A DNA stretch of 64,000 bases from Ariolimax columbianus (GCA_036924085.1 JAVGWX010000011.1:22889739-22953738), one strand, 5' to 3'. Counted from the stretch's first letter, positions 23,331-35,114 are shown. The notes: generated by a model not told the origin, from the letters alone. Numbers and translations are program-made.

Positions 23331-23364
23331 TAGTTTAGTTGAAGAATCAATGTCATTACATTCG

Positions 23365-23460
23365 GTATAACCCATAAGTGGAGGATTGCGACCCACATTC
23401 AACAGCACGTTCAGGATGTGAGGAAAGCTACTGCAACCTGCCACAGGGCACACAAAAAAG
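23365..23460 (+). repeat. Dispersed repeat R2, short copy
   Basis: 'attcaacagcacgttcagga' and 'cagggcacacaaaaaagtaa' align with 5420-5495. Confidence 0.5.
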
Positions 23461-23489
23461 TAAACTTATTCAAAACAACAAAAACAACT

Positions 23490-23650
23490 ATGTTCTGTAA
23501 CGATTTTAGGAAAATGCTTCATCCTCCACGGCCAGATACATGGAACACTTTGTATGGCACTAGACAACAGCTGATAAACACATGCAGATACCATTGTATG
23601 GCTTTGTGCCGAAAAGCGAGAGCCCGGTTGCTGGTGTATCCGTAACAACA
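23490..23650 (+). mobile_element. LINE C-terminal fragment
   Basis: Encodes RKMLHPPRPDTWNTLYGTRQ and CRKARARLLVYP, the C-terminal tail of RNase H-type LINEs. It is a plus-strand counterpart of 14179-14480. Confidence 0.6.
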
Positions 23651-23756
23651 ACAATAATGTTATCTGCCCAATGTGTGTAAGTGAAACTCAAGCTATCAGA
23701 AGCAATGAAAATGTTCCTTACAATGATAAAGCTCAAGACAAAACAAGACATATTAC

Positions 23757-23963
23757 CATGGTATCCAAATGTAAGTTTTCCATTATTGTGTGAATAGATG
23801 ACTCTGGAGGTCTTTCTGCTGTCATAGTAAGAACATTATCTCCATCCACTTCCACTTTCTGTCCATTCTGGACTGTTTGCTCATCTTCTTCCTCTCCAGC
23901 AGTTTTCTTCTTATCCTCATCTCTGGATTTGGATGGTTTTTTTTCTGCAGCTTTTCCTGTGTC
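23757..23963 (-). CDS. MDN1: MDN1 exon (end of acidic linker)
   Basis: 207 nt, 69 codons, phase 0 at both ends. Acceptor tgtatgcag, donor ATG|GTAATA. Lys/Glu/Asp-rich first half, then AERPPESSIHTIMENLHLDTM, which matches the ERSRESTIHTA..FLMDT segment of vertebrate midasin and fixes the identity of the linker exons. Confidence 0.94.
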
Positions 23964-24119
23964 CTGCATACAAAAAGTTATAAAGTTTGAACCTTTATGG
24001 GATAGTTGTTGTTATTATGTGTGTGTATATTGTAAGCTAATGAAAATTCACAGAAACAGTTTGGATGAAAAGTATTCAATCTATCTTCAGTCCACTTGTG
24101 TCATTAGACGTTGTGGGGA

Positions 24120-24612
24120 GGTGTGACCTCCTTTGTTTCATATTTTTTGGCAGGTGAAAATTTGCTGATTTCCCAGGTCAATCTGTTACCAACCGTTTGG
24201 TTGGTAACCCCTGGAATATACGATCACCTACTTTTAGGACTGGTGGTGGTGGAAGAGTAAATTAGAGCAAGGTAGATCTCCAGCCTGTCAGGCGCCATAT
24301 ATGCCGCTCCGCTAACCAAGAACTAATGTTGTAGCCACACAGTTCCCTTTTTGTGACATATTCACTGAATAATTTGAGATTTTTAACTCAAATTTTGTCC
24401 TGGCAGTTGCCGTTAAGCCTACACTTTTCAATTTTTAAAGTGATTTTGAACGTGCGCGCCACTGCACACGGGTGTCTGACCTCACTGCTCAGAGATCAGG
24501 GAACAACTTTACTGGAAGATTCACGTGATAAAATCACGGTTTCCACCATGATTTGACCCCGCGACATCTACCACCTGAGGCGAACACATTACCTCGTGAC
24601 ACCCAGGTGCAC
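24120..24612 (-). mobile_element. SINE family 1, minus copy (first of a pair)
   Basis: On the minus strand the promoter end is near 24600 ('ggtgtcacgaggtaatgtg') and the B-box near 24555. The 3' part holds the 'ggttggtaacagattgacct' segment that seeded the 40-bp minisatellite elsewhere. Confidence 0.7.
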
Positions 24613-24789
24613 TTAAAAGTATTGATAAAGATTAATAGCAATTACTTCAATGTTCGTAACCAATGGGATGTGAGTGACATGAATCTAATATAACGTAAAG
24701 ACAGACAGTGTGCATAATTAACATAAAAATTTGAAATTATGGAAATAGAAATCATGTGGAAGCCTACACAAAAACCATAAAATTCAACA

Positions 24790-25325
24790 AGCAAGTGAAA
24801 AGCCTCCTTTGTTTCATAATTTTTAGCAAGTGAAAATCCACTGGTGACTTGCCAGATCAATCCCAGCATCTGTTAGCCCCTGGAATATATGATTGATAAT
24901 TTTTTTGACTGGTCGAGGCAGAAGCGTAAATTTGAGCAAGGTAGACCAGCAGCCTGTCAGGCACCATCTATACCGCTCCGCTAACCACATAACCAAGACC
25001 TGATTGTTTAGCCACACAGTCCCCTTTTTGCAACATATTCTCTGTGGGGCGAATATTATATAATTTTGAGTAGATTTTTAACTTGAATTTTGCCCGAGCA
25101 GCAGCCGTTAGGACAATAGTTTTTTCGGTTTCCAACTGCTACGGTATTTTTATCGTGCGCACAACTGCACACGGGTGTCTGATCTCACTACTCAGAGATC
25201 AGGGAAAATTTTTACCGGATGATCCACGTGAAAACATCCCGGTCTTCACCGCGATTCAAACCCGCGACCTCCAGCACCCAAGGCGAACACCTTACCTCGA
25301 GACCACTGGGTCCTCCCGGAGAGAA
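24790..25325 (-). mobile_element. SINE family 1, minus copy (second of a pair)
   Basis: Direct neighbour of the copy at 24120-24612 in the same orientation, matched over most of its length, including 'gcctcctttgtttcat' at the left end. The pair may be a segmental tandem duplication. Confidence 0.7.
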
Positions 25326-25464
25326 CATTATGTTATAATAATGATGCTCACTTTGCCTGGTGTTCTCTGGTCTACCCACTTATGCCTTTGTTTATCGGTT
25401 TATAAAAACACATCTGATAATACTCTCAGGTGTTATATATCTACTTTCGCCCCTATTCTCCAAA

Positions 25465-25515
25465 TATATATATATATATATAGATATATATATATATAAT
25501 ATATATATATATCCC
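25465..25515. repeat. (AT)n microsatellite
   Basis: About 50 bp of interrupted AT dinucleotides. Confidence 0.95.
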
Positions 25516-25920
25516 TCTCTGTTTGTGCGTATGTGTGTGTTATTTTTGGGGGTAATTTTTTTTAGATGTTCCCTTTCTTACATTATTTTTTCCTTTTAAA
25601 ATAACAAACGGGTCACCACTGCAGAAGGCCTGTGCCAAAGCAGCAGTGGTTTCTCTAGCAATCTACTTTACTTGATGAGGTTGCTAAATCATGTACAAAT
25701 CTATTTATACTCATTTTACAATTTGCCTAAAAGGCTGCTGTGGCCCTATTATTAGCTCTCTTTGTCCACAATGAAAACTACACATTTAACCATGAATGTA
25801 TTCTACTTATTTGGCATTCTATTCCTAGCAGCTCGTTTCTAGAAGTACTCTATCCCAAAAGTTTGAGAATCACTGCCCTTAACAGAGAAACAATAATATT
25901 CCTTGTGAAACATACAAGCA

Positions 25921-26053
25921 TAATGTCCATGCCTTGCGTATCACTAGGACCAAGTGATGGACCCAATGATTAAAGTGACATTGTTTCATGTAGCAGTCTG
26001 GTCAGCAGCATGTTCCCAGTCAGGTCTTTGAGACCTTGCATACTGAGACTGCG
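25921..26053 (-). ncRNA. Candidate H/ACA snoRNA, family B copy 1
   Basis: Lower stem 1 GCAGUCU/AGACUGC and H box ACAUGA intact; the inner stem of hairpin 1 is weakened. The 3' end reads GGACAUUA. Confidence 0.65.
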
Positions 26054-26753
26054 TTTGACCATAGCACAATAAACATGCATCAACAAAATTAGTCAGAGAA
26101 TTAAGTTCCCTTCAAATGTAACCCAAGAACAATAAAAACTTCTACAAATATTATGGCCACTTTAATAAAAGAAATATTTAAAAAACAAAGGGTTTAAGAT
26201 GTAATTAAATGATTTACAACTAGTGGAAAAGGACCAAACCTCAAGCCCCATAAAGAGGACTGTCTAATGGCAAATAGACCATAACAATATCTACAGGCTG
26301 AGAGATTCAGGGTCATAGCATGAACATTAGTATCTGTGATATGTTCTCTTGTCCCTTTAGGTTCCTTGAGATCATGCTGCTACAGTCACTTCCTACTGAT
26401 TTCTGTTTATAATTATCTTCTGGAGTTCTGATGAGGCTTCATTTGTTCTGAGTGTCACTTCTACTGTTCTAAACAAGGTACAACTTGGCCTCATTACTCA
26501 TCTTCCATAGTGGGTTTATCAACAACATGTACCATTATGAAGTTTTTTCTTGAGAGTATGTCTTACCTATCTCCTTATGTATCGAGACGTCTCTAAAGAC
26601 TCCACATTTAACCATAAATATATTCCTGTCAGCTTATATTCGACTGACAGCAGCACCATTCTAGGGGTATGCTCTACAAAAATTTTGAGAATTTCTGTCC
26701 CTAACTTGAGACTTGTAAGAGACACTAACTTTCCATGTGGAAACATACAAGTG

Positions 26754-26887
26754 GAATGTCCATGCCTTGCGTATCACTAGGACCAAGTGATAGACCCAAT
26801 GATTAAAGTGACATTGTTTCATGTAGCAGTCTGGTTAGGAGCAAGTTCCCAGTCATGTCTATGAGACCTTGCATACTGAGACTGCAT
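26754..26887 (-). ncRNA. Candidate H/ACA snoRNA, family B copy 2
   Basis: Both stems of hairpin 1 (GCAGUCU/AGACUGC and GCAAG/CUUGC) are complete. Hairpin 2 closes with AUGUC/GGCAU, one G-U pair replacing the U-A of other copies. Confidence 0.7.
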
Positions 26888-27635
26888 CTGATCACAGCAA
26901 ACAAACATGCAGCAACAAAACTGATCATCAACATTAAATAATTTCAAGCACTATATGAACACGCCAAAAAACAAACAAAGTATGTGAACATTTAAAAAAG
27001 AAACGTAAAATTAACAAACGTTTAAGATGTAACCAAATCATTGACAACTGGTGGTAAATAGGCCCTAACAATATCTTCGGGGTGAGATTTGGGGATTTAT
27101 AGCAGGGCCATCAGTAACTGACATTTCACCAACTATGACATTTCCCCAGGTGTGACATTTCACCAACTTTGACATATCATCAACTGTGACATATCCTCAA
27201 CTGTGATATGTTCACTTGTACCTTTAGGTCCCTTCAGAGCATAAGGCTGCAAGTCACTCCCTACAGATTCGTGTTTATGATCATCACCTGGAGTTCTGAC
27301 GAGGCTTCATTTGTTCTAATTATCTCTTCTGTCGTTCTTCACAAATTGTACTTTCTCACTAGTCTCTTCCCTAACTGGTTTAATCCTGCACATGGCTAAT
27401 TAAATTATTTGTGTCCTGTGAATATATACTAAGTCTTTTTTTACTTTCTCACCCTAATCTCCAGTTGTGATCTGATATCATGATTCAATATGAATATAGA
27501 TTTAGCCATACCTGTATTGTTATCTTATATTCAACTGGCAGCAGCACTATTCTAGAGGTATGCACTACCCAAAAGTTTGAGAATCACTGGCCTTAACTGA
27601 GAAACTATAACCTTCCATGTGGAAACGTACAAGCA

Positions 27636-27769
27636 TAATGTCCATGTCTTGCGTATCACTAGGACCAAGTGATGGACCCAATGATTAAAGTGACATTGTT
27701 TCATGTAGCAGTCTGGTTAGGAGCAAGTTCCCAGTCAGGTCTATGAGACCTTGCATACTGAGACTGCGT
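27636..27769 (-). ncRNA. Candidate H/ACA snoRNA, family B copy 3
   Basis: Hairpin 1, H box and hairpin 2 (AUGUC/GACAU) all form. The LINE at 27905 lies just 5' of this copy. Confidence 0.7.
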
Positions 27770-27904
27770 GTGACCATAGCACAACAAACATGCATCAACA
27801 GAATTAGCCACATAAGTTTCCTTCAAATGTAACCCATGCACAATGAAAACATTGAACAAATATTTTGGACACTTTTATAAAAGAAATAAAAAATGTGCAA
27901 AGAG

Positions 27905-28960
27905 TTCTTCTTCTTCTTCTTCGTACGCTGTCAGACGTCAACTTGAATTTGTTCGAAGAAAGCAGCTGTCATCCTGAGGCTGTCGATACTGCCATAGAGC
28001 TTGTCTATTGTTGGCACTGGTGATGGCCACATGTGCTTTCTCTGGTTCTCGTATGTCGGGCAATTTTGCAGCAGATGTCCAGCAGTCATTTTCCCTGTAC
28101 CACAGGTGAATTCGTCAGTGCCACCTATCTTCAGTTTATTGAATAGATGGTACCTCAGTCTGTTGTGGCCTGTGCGGAATCTGAAGACCACAACCTGCTC
28201 TCTTCTGTTCAACTGGTAATAGGCATCATTTTTTGTGTAGCCAGTATGCTCTGTTTCCCATTTGGCCATGTATCTGGCCCTTTTGGACTCTTCGTAGGTC
28301 ACACTAGAATCTGGTTGTGGTAATCTTTCACCTTCTTTTGCCAGTCTGTCTGCCTCCTCATTGCCTTGAATGTTACAGTGGGATGGAACCCACTGTACCA
28401 CTACTCTTTTTTGGTGCGAACTGCTGGCATAGTTGACAGAGTACTGCTCTTAAATCATTAAGCTCAGTATTTTTCTGCCTTTTTAGTGCTGTAACCACGG
28501 ACAGTGCATCTGTAAACAGGACTATATGGCTTTCATTGCTTTCGTCTGTCAGCATTGCTTCTACTGCAGCCTTCAGTGCCTCTGCCTCCGCTCTGAAATT
28601 GCTAGAGAATTTTCCAGTTGCCACTGACAGTGTTATTTTTCTACCGTTTGTTAGGCTCAGGAATACCCCTCCCCCTCCATTCTATGTTGTGTTTGTTACA
28701 GAACCGTCAGTGTATGCATGGGTCCAGTCTATGCATGGGTAGTTTTTCGCTATGTACCGAGGGTTATGTCTCTTCTTTCTTTTTCAGTGTTGGCTGTTCT
28801 TGTTTCCAATACCTGGTATATTTTCTACTACCTCTGGAGTGATATGCTGCTTCCAGGTGGGTTTGCGTACAGTAGGGATGGACTTTGGTGTTGTTATGGT
28901 GTTCATAGGGTCTTCGCTCATCTTGGCAAAGAGTTCAAGCTCTAACTAAACGATTTAGAA
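27905..28960 (-). mobile_element. RNase H-type LINE 3' fragment inserted in array B
   Basis: Minus translation: HAYTDGSVTN, then NFRAEAEALK, FTDALSVVTALK and, after a frameshift near 28400, WVPSHCNIQGNEEADRLAKE. These are the RNase H acids, followed by the C-terminal block ending RMTAAFFEQIQVDV. The 3' tail is (GAA)n, plus-strand 'ttcttcttcttcttc' at 27905. A second copy with the same tail is at the right window edge. Confidence 0.88.
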
Positions 28961-29497
28961 CTAGTCTAACTGTAAATAGAAAACAATGTCCACAGGTTGA
29001 GCGATTCAGGTAGTTATAGCAGGGACATTAGAATCTGTGATATGTTCTCTCGTCTCTTTAGGTTTCTTGAGATCATAAAGCTGTAACAGTCACTTCCCAT
29101 AGAATCAGAGTCTGCGTTCTTTCCTTCTTTTTGATAATGAGGCTTCATTTGTTCTGATTGTCACTTCCACTGTTCTAAACCAGGCACAACTTGGCCTTTT
29201 CACTCATCTTCCATAGTGAGTTTAATCCAGAACATGGTTTGTTATATTAAGAAGTTGTTTGGGAGCATGACTTATTTTTCTCCACTTCCTCATCCTAATC
29301 TCCAGCTGTGGTAAGACACCATGTATCAACATGTGTCTATTTAATGACTCCTAATTTAGCCATAAATGTATTCTAGCCAGCTTACATTATATTGGTAGTA
29401 GCACCATTCTAGAAATACTCCCCACACTTTTAGAATCACAGTCCCCAACCCAAGCCCCATGATATACAATAACCTTCCCTGTGGAAATGTACAAGCA

Positions 29498-29630
29498 GGA
29501 TGTCCATGTCTTGCGTATCACTAGGACCAAGGAATCTATCAAATGATTAAAGTGACATTGTTTCATGTAGCAGTCTGGATAGGCAGCAAGTTCCCAGTCA
29601 AGTCTGAGACCCTGAATACTGAGACTGCAT
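29498..29630 (-). ncRNA. Candidate H/ACA snoRNA, family B copy 4 (degenerate)
   Basis: Lower stem 1 and H box are kept, but the inner stem of hairpin 1 is changed and the apical stem of hairpin 2 is broken ('caaggaatctatcaaatg' replaces 'caagtgatagacccaatg'). Probably a decayed copy. Confidence 0.5.
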
Positions 29631-30343
29631 TTGATCATAGCAAAACAGACATGTAGCAACAGAATCAGACAGAGAATTAAGTTTCCTTCAAATCCAACCC
29701 AAGAACAATGGAATAGTTGCACAAAAATTGAGGTCACATTTATAAAAGAAATATAAAATGAACAAAGATATTAAGATCTAACTAAATAATTTACAACTAG
29801 TGGAAGATGACCAAACCTCAAGCCCCATAAAGAGGACTGTCTAATGGTAAATAGACAATAACAATATCTACAGGCTGAGAGATTCAGGGTCATAGCATGA
29901 ACATTAGTATCTGTGAATTGTTCTCTTGTCTCTTTAGGGTACTTGAGATCATGCTGCTACAGTCACTCACTACTGATTTCTGTTTACGATTAGCTTCTTG
30001 AGTTCTGATGAGGCTTCATTTGTTCGGATTGTCACTTCTACTGTTCAAAACCAGGCAGAACTTGGCGTCCTCACATATCTTCCATAGTGGGTTTAATCAA
30101 GAACAGCGTTCATTATGTTATGAAGTTCTTTCTTGAGAGTATGTCTTACATATCTCCAATTATTTATCGAGACGTATCTATTTATAGATTCCCCACTTAG
30201 TCATAAAAATATTCCTGTCTGCTTATATTCGACTGACAGCAGCACCATTCAAGAGGTATGCCCTCCCCATAAGTTTGAGAATCACTGTCCCTAACTTGAG
30301 ACTTGTAAGAGACACTAACTTTCCATGTGGAAACATACAAGTG

Positions 30344-30477
30344 GAATGTCAATGTCTTGCGTATCACTAGGACCAAGTGATAGACCCAATGATTAAAGTG
30401 ACATTGTTTCATGTAGCAGTCTGGTTAGGAGCAAGTTCCCAGTCAGGTCTATGAGACTTTGCATACTGAGACTGCAT
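30344..30477 (-). ncRNA. Candidate H/ACA snoRNA, family B copy 5
   Basis: Hairpin 2 closes with a perfect 7-bp stem CAAUGUC/GACAUUG directly followed by ACA and three nucleotides. Hairpin 1 is complete apart from one apical change. Confidence 0.75.
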
Positions 30478-31225
30478 CTGATTACAGCAAACAAACATGC
30501 AGCAACAAAACTAATCATCAACATTAAATAATTTCAAGCACTATATGAACACGCCAAAAAAAAAAAAGTATGTGAACATTTAAAAAAGAAACGTAAAATT
30601 AACAAACGTTTAAGATGTAACCAAATCATTGACAACTGGTGGTAAATAGGTCCTAACAATATCTTCGGGGTGAGATTTGGGGATTTATAGCAGGGCCATC
30701 AGTAACTGTGACATTTCACCAACTATGACATTTCCCCAGGTGTGACATTTCACCAACTTTGACATATCATCAACTGTGACATATCCTCAACTGTGATATG
30801 TTCACTTGTACCTTTAGGTCCCTTCAGAGCATAAGGCTGCAAGTCACTCCCTACAGATTCGTGTTTATGATCATCACCTGGAGTTCTGACGAGGCTTCAT
30901 TTGTTCTAATTATCTCTTCTGTCGTTCTTCACAAATTGTACCTTCTCACTAGTCTCTTCCCTAGCTGGTTTAATCCTGCACATGGCTAATTAAATTATTT
31001 GTGTCCTGTGAATATATACTAAGTCTTTTTTTACTTTCTCACCCTAATCTCCAGTTGTGATCTGATATCATGATTCAATATGAATATAGATTTAGCCATA
31101 CCTGTATTGTTATCTTATATTCAACTGGCAGCAGCACTATTCTAGAGGTATGCACTACCCAAAAGTTTGAGAATCACTGGCCTTAACTGAGAAACTATAA
31201 CCTTCCATGTGGAAACGTACAAGCA

Positions 31226-31359
31226 TAATGTCCATGTCTTGCGTATCACTAGGACCAAGTGATGGACCCAATGATTAAAGTGACATTGTTTCATGTAGCA
31301 GTCTGGTTAGGAGCAAGTTCCCAGTCAGGTCTATGAGACCTTGCATACTGAGACTGCGT
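31226..31359 (-). ncRNA. Candidate H/ACA snoRNA, family B copy 6
   Basis: Same sequence type as copy 3, about 3.59 kb away; all structural elements are present. Confidence 0.7.
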
Positions 31360-31456
31360 GTGACCATAGCACAACAAACATGCATCAACAGAATTAGCCA
31401 CATAAGTTTCCTTCAAACTGAGAAACTATAACCTTCCATGTGGAAACGTACAAGCA

Positions 31457-31590
31457 TAATGTCCATGTCTTGCGTATCACTAGGACCAAGTGATTGACCC
31501 AATGATTAAAGTGACATTGTTTCATGTAGCAGTCTGGTTAGGAGCAAGTTCCCAGTCAGGTCTATGAGACCTTGCATACTGAGACTGCAT
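31457..31590 (-). ncRNA. Candidate H/ACA snoRNA, family B copy 7
   Basis: Only 231 bp from copy 6, so the unit spacer was almost wholly deleted while the RNA-sized core remained intact. Confidence 0.7.
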
Positions 31591-32302
31591 CTGATTACAG
31601 CAAACAAACATGCAGCAACAAAACTGATCAATATTAAGTTATTTTCAAATTTAATTCCTGTGTTATGAAAAAACAAAATATGTGAACATTTACAAGGGAA
31701 ACAGAAAATTGACAAAAGTTTAAGATGTAACCAAATCATTGATAACTGGTGGTAAATAGGCCCGGGCAGTGTCTCCAGGCGGAGATTTGGGGATTGATAG
31801 CAGGGCCATCGGTAATTGTGACATATTACCAACTGTGACACATACTCAACTGTGACATGTTCACTTGTAACTTTAGATTCCTCAAGAGTATAAGACTACA
31901 ACAGTCACTCCCTACAGATTCGTGTTTATGATCATCACCTGGAGTTCTGTTGAGGCTTCATTTGTTCTGATTATCCCTTCTGTCATTCTTCACAAATTGT
32001 ACTTTAGTCGTCTCACTAGTCTCTTCCCTAGCTGGTTTAATCCTGTCCATGGCTAATGAAATTATTAGGTTCGTGTTCTGTGAATATATACTAAGCCTTT
32101 TTTTTTACTTTCTCACCCTAATCTCCAGTTGTGATCTGATATCATGATTCAATATGAATATAGGTTTAGTAATGAATGTATTCTTCTCATCTTATTTTCA
32201 ACTGACAGCATCACTATTCTAGAGGTATGCCCACCCCAAAAGTTTGAGAATCACTGGCCTTAACTGAGAAACAATAACCTTCCTTGTAGAAACACACAAG
32301 TG

Positions 32303-32436
32303 GAATGTCCATGCCTTGTGTATCAATAGGACCAAGTGATGGACCCAATGATTAGAAGTGACATTGTTTCATGTAGCAGTCTGGATAGGCAGCAAGTTCC
32401 CAGTCAAGTCTGAGACCCTGAATACTGAGACTGCAT
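32303..32436 (-). ncRNA. Candidate H/ACA snoRNA, family B copy 8 (degenerate)
   Basis: Same subtype as copy 4. One mismatch in the apical stem of hairpin 2 (tatcaatagg) and a one-base insertion in the guide ('gattagaagtg'). Confidence 0.5.
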
Positions 32437-33136
32437 TTGATCATAGCAAAACAGACATGTAGCAACAGAATCAGTCAGAGAATTAAGTTTCCTTCAAATC
32501 CAACCCAAGAACAATGGAATAGTTGCACAAAAATTGAGGTCACATTTATAAAAGAAATATAAAATAAATAAAGATATTAAGATCTAACTAAATAATTTAC
32601 AACTAGTGGAAGATGACCAAACCTCAAGCCCCATAAAGAGGACTGTCTAATGGTAAATAGACCGTAACAATATCTACAGGCTGAGAGATTCAGGGTCATA
32701 GCATGAAAATTAGTATCTGTGAATTGTTCTCTTGTCTCTTTAGGGTACTTGAGATCATGCTGCTACAGTCACTCACTACTGATTTCTGTTTACGATTAGC
32801 TTCTTGAGTTCTGATGAGGCTTCATTTGTTCGGATTGTCACTTCTACTGTTCAAAACCAGGCAGAACTTGGCGTCCTCACATATCTTCCATAGTGGGTTT
32901 AATCAAGAACAGCGTTCATTATGTTATGAAGTTCTTTCTTACATATCTCCAATTATTTATCGAGACGTATCTATTTATAGATTCCCCACTTAGTCATAAA
33001 AATATTCCTGACTGCTTATATTCGACTGACAGCAGCACCATTCAAGAGGTATGCCCTCCCCAAAAGTTTGAGAATCACTGTCCCTAACTTGAGACTTGTA
33101 AGAGACACTAACTTTCCATGTGGAAACATACAAGTG

Positions 33137-33270
33137 GAATGTCAATGTCTTGCGTATCACTAGGACCAAGTGATAGACCCAATGATTAAAGTGACATTGT
33201 TTCATGTAGCAGTCTGGTTAGGAGCAAGTTCCCAGTCAGGTATATGAGACCTTGCATACTGAGACTGCAT
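33137..33270 (-). ncRNA. Candidate H/ACA snoRNA, family B copy 9 (reference copy)
   Basis: Minus-strand folding, with plus positions. Hairpin 1: lower stem GCAGUCU/AGACUGC (33262-33268 with 33209-33215), inner stem GCAAG/CUUGC (33251-33255 with 33224-33228). H box ACAUGA (33202-33207). Hairpin 2: lower stem CAAUGUC/GACAUUG (33193-33199 with 33143-33149) and apical stem UAUCACU/AGUGAUA (33155-33161 with 33069-33175 side at 33169-33175). Then ACA (33140-33142) and three nucleotides. This is the standard layout of an intron-encoded pseudouridylation guide, on the host gene's strand. The pocket contains UUAAUC (33184-33189) and CGCAAG (33149-33154). Confidence 0.75.
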
Positions 33271-33374
33271 CTGATCACAGCAAACAAACATGCAGCAAGA
33301 TTTTCAGCCAGGCAGAGTTACACAAATATTATGACTACATTTATAAGAGAAATATAAATTAACAAATGGTTTAA

Positions 33375-33610
33375 GATGAACAAGAGGGCATAGCTACAAA
33401 TTAACTAAAGAGAGGTCCAGATTAAATATTAGGAAATATTTTTTTAGTCAGAGAGTGGTGAATGCATTGCCATGGAAGGTAGTGGAGGCAGGGACAGTTA
33501 ATGCATTTAAGAATAAATTGGATGCGCATAGCTTTTAGAGCAAGGTGATGTAAATGAAATTGGTTGTATACAGAGTCTTCTAAACCATTATAAAGACGTT
33601 AAGTTAAGAT
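33375..33610 (+). mobile_element. CR1-like LINE 3' end
   Basis: Aligns with 8125-8370 ('gagggcatagctacaa', 'agtcagagagtggtgaat', 'aataaattggatgcgcatag') and ends in 'gttaag'. It interrupts the last family B unit. Confidence 0.8.
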
Positions 33611-33700
33611 ATAACTAACTGATTTACAACTAGTGTAATGGTATATTTACGATAACAATGTCTACAGGTTGAGAGATTCACGGTTATACCAGGGACATTA

Positions 33701-33797
33701 GTGATGGACCCAATGATTAAAGTGACATTGTTTCATGCAGCAGTCTGGTTAAGCAGCACATTCCCAGTCTATGAGACCTTACATACTGAGACTGTAT
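33701..33797 (-). ncRNA. Family B snoRNA copy 10, 3' truncated
   Basis: Hairpin 1 and part of hairpin 2 remain, but the ACA end is missing and the H box reads GCAUGA, so it should be non-functional. Confidence 0.5.
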
Positions 33798-33992
33798 TTG
33801 ATCACAGCAAACAACTACAACTGCAGAATTAGTCAACCCACATTAACCTCGCTTCATGTAAGATCCAACAGAAGTCTGTAAGAAAATCTTAGATTGCATT
33901 ACAATCATGAGAAAGTAGTCCTTAAAAAAAGAGTATCATTTGAATAATGGATGTTAGAACAACAATGATGAGCTACTTAAGAAGATACTTAC

Positions 33993-34322
33993 CATTCTAT
34001 CATCCTCATCTTGCATTATTACATCGTCATCCTCATCGACTTCATCTCCCTCCTCCTCTTCCATGTGTGTAGGAACTGCCTGCTTTTCCAGCATTTGCTC
34101 CTTAGTAGCTGCATCTATAGTTTGGGCGTCATAGTGGGATTTGACATCCTTGACGTGCTCATATTCCTTGGATGTCTGCAACTTATCGTCATCCATCTCT
34201 TTCTGGTCCTCATCTGGACTATTTCTATTGGAGAATTCCTCTTTAGCTTTCAGCCTTCTGTGGTCCTTGTCGTGAGAGCCTAGTGACCTCTCACTGCTTG
34301 ACTGATCTGGATTTCTTTGTTG
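33993..34322 (-). CDS. MDN1: MDN1 exon (linker with YDAQT motif)
   Basis: 330 nt, 110 codons, phase 0 at both ends. Acceptor ttttctag, donor ATG|GTAAGT. Charged and low complexity overall, but it carries SERSLGSHDKDHRRLK and KSHYDAQTIDAATKEQ. The latter matches SDAYDAQTYDVASKEQ in vertebrate midasin. It ends in an Asp/Glu run (EEEEGDEVDEDDD). The linker joins the ATPase ring to the MIDAS domain. Confidence 0.96.
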
Positions 34323-34364
34323 CTAGAAAAGAAGGACATGAATTAAATAAACAAATTCTAGTTG

Positions 34365-34960
34365 AAAAATGGTTGACAAACTGTTAGCTATATGCATGAA
34401 GATCAGATTAATGTGTACATTGGTCCTGTCAACGTTCCTTTATGCATGTGAGACATGGCAAACTGTTAGCTATATGCATGAAGATCAGATTAATGTGTAC
34501 ATTGGTCCTGTCAACGTTCCTTTATGCATGTGAGACATGGACAATTAAAGCTGATCCACAGTGGAGGATACAGGCCTTGGAGATGAGATGTTTCCGAAGA
34601 CTTCTAAACTTCACATACAAAGACCCGAGTTACAAATGAGGAAATACAAGAAGGATTTTACAACAGCAATATGTCATTTTGAAGAACTCTTGGAAACTCT
34701 TGGAAAAAGATGGAAACTCACTTGGCACGGCCACATTTTGAGATCAAACGGTTTTGCATATATGATTCTGCATGGCAGGGTGCAAGATAGACGATGAAAA
34801 GGTCATTCCAAAAATAGATGGGAGGACAACATAAAAGAATAGATCAATCTCCGACCAGAGGAAGCACTGACAGCTGACAGGAAAGTGTGGCGTGGGGTTG
34901 TCTTAATGGGTGCCCCAACGACCTCACCAGTTATAGGACGATCTGACCTGACCTTAGTTG
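34365..34960 (+). mobile_element. LINE 3' coding fragment with 82-bp tandem duplication
   Basis: Encodes TLVLSTFLYACETWTIKA and QALEMRCFRRLLNFTYKD, then frameshifted WEDN, LRPEEALTA and RKVWRGVV, the thumb-to-C-terminus of a LINE RT. The segment from 34377 is repeated exactly from 34459 (period 82 bp). Confidence 0.8.
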
Positions 34961-35114
34961 AATGTGTTCAAGAGGATATAGTAATGTATACAAAATAAAC
35001 GTGGTCAGAGATGGGGAAGATAATCATGCAGTTAATGAAGATTACAGGAAAAAAATACTAAACATTCTACGTTATTTTTTTCATTTAAATTGGACAGTCA
35101 GGTTAATTAGCTGC

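Larger units (their letters stand above)
25690..33830. repeat. Long-unit tandem array carrying snoRNA family B
   Basis: Ten units, mostly 830-880 bp, repeat inside the 10-kb intron between MDN1 exons 33993-34322 and 23757-23963. One unit is only 231 bp, one was enlarged to 1.86 kb by a LINE (27905-28960), and the last is broken by a CR1-like insertion. Sub-blocks duplicated as groups: 26754-27769 matches 30344-31359 (about 3.59 kb apart), and 29498-30477 matches 32303-33270 (about 2.8 kb apart). The short open frames at 27208, 30798, 30197 and 32990 are copies of the same non-coding unit. Confidence 0.9.

Noticed and set aside
27208..33205. Short open frames repeated in array B (for example at 27208/30798 and 30197/32990)
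   Set aside because: They are copies of one non-coding unit and differ by duplication, not by coding constraint.
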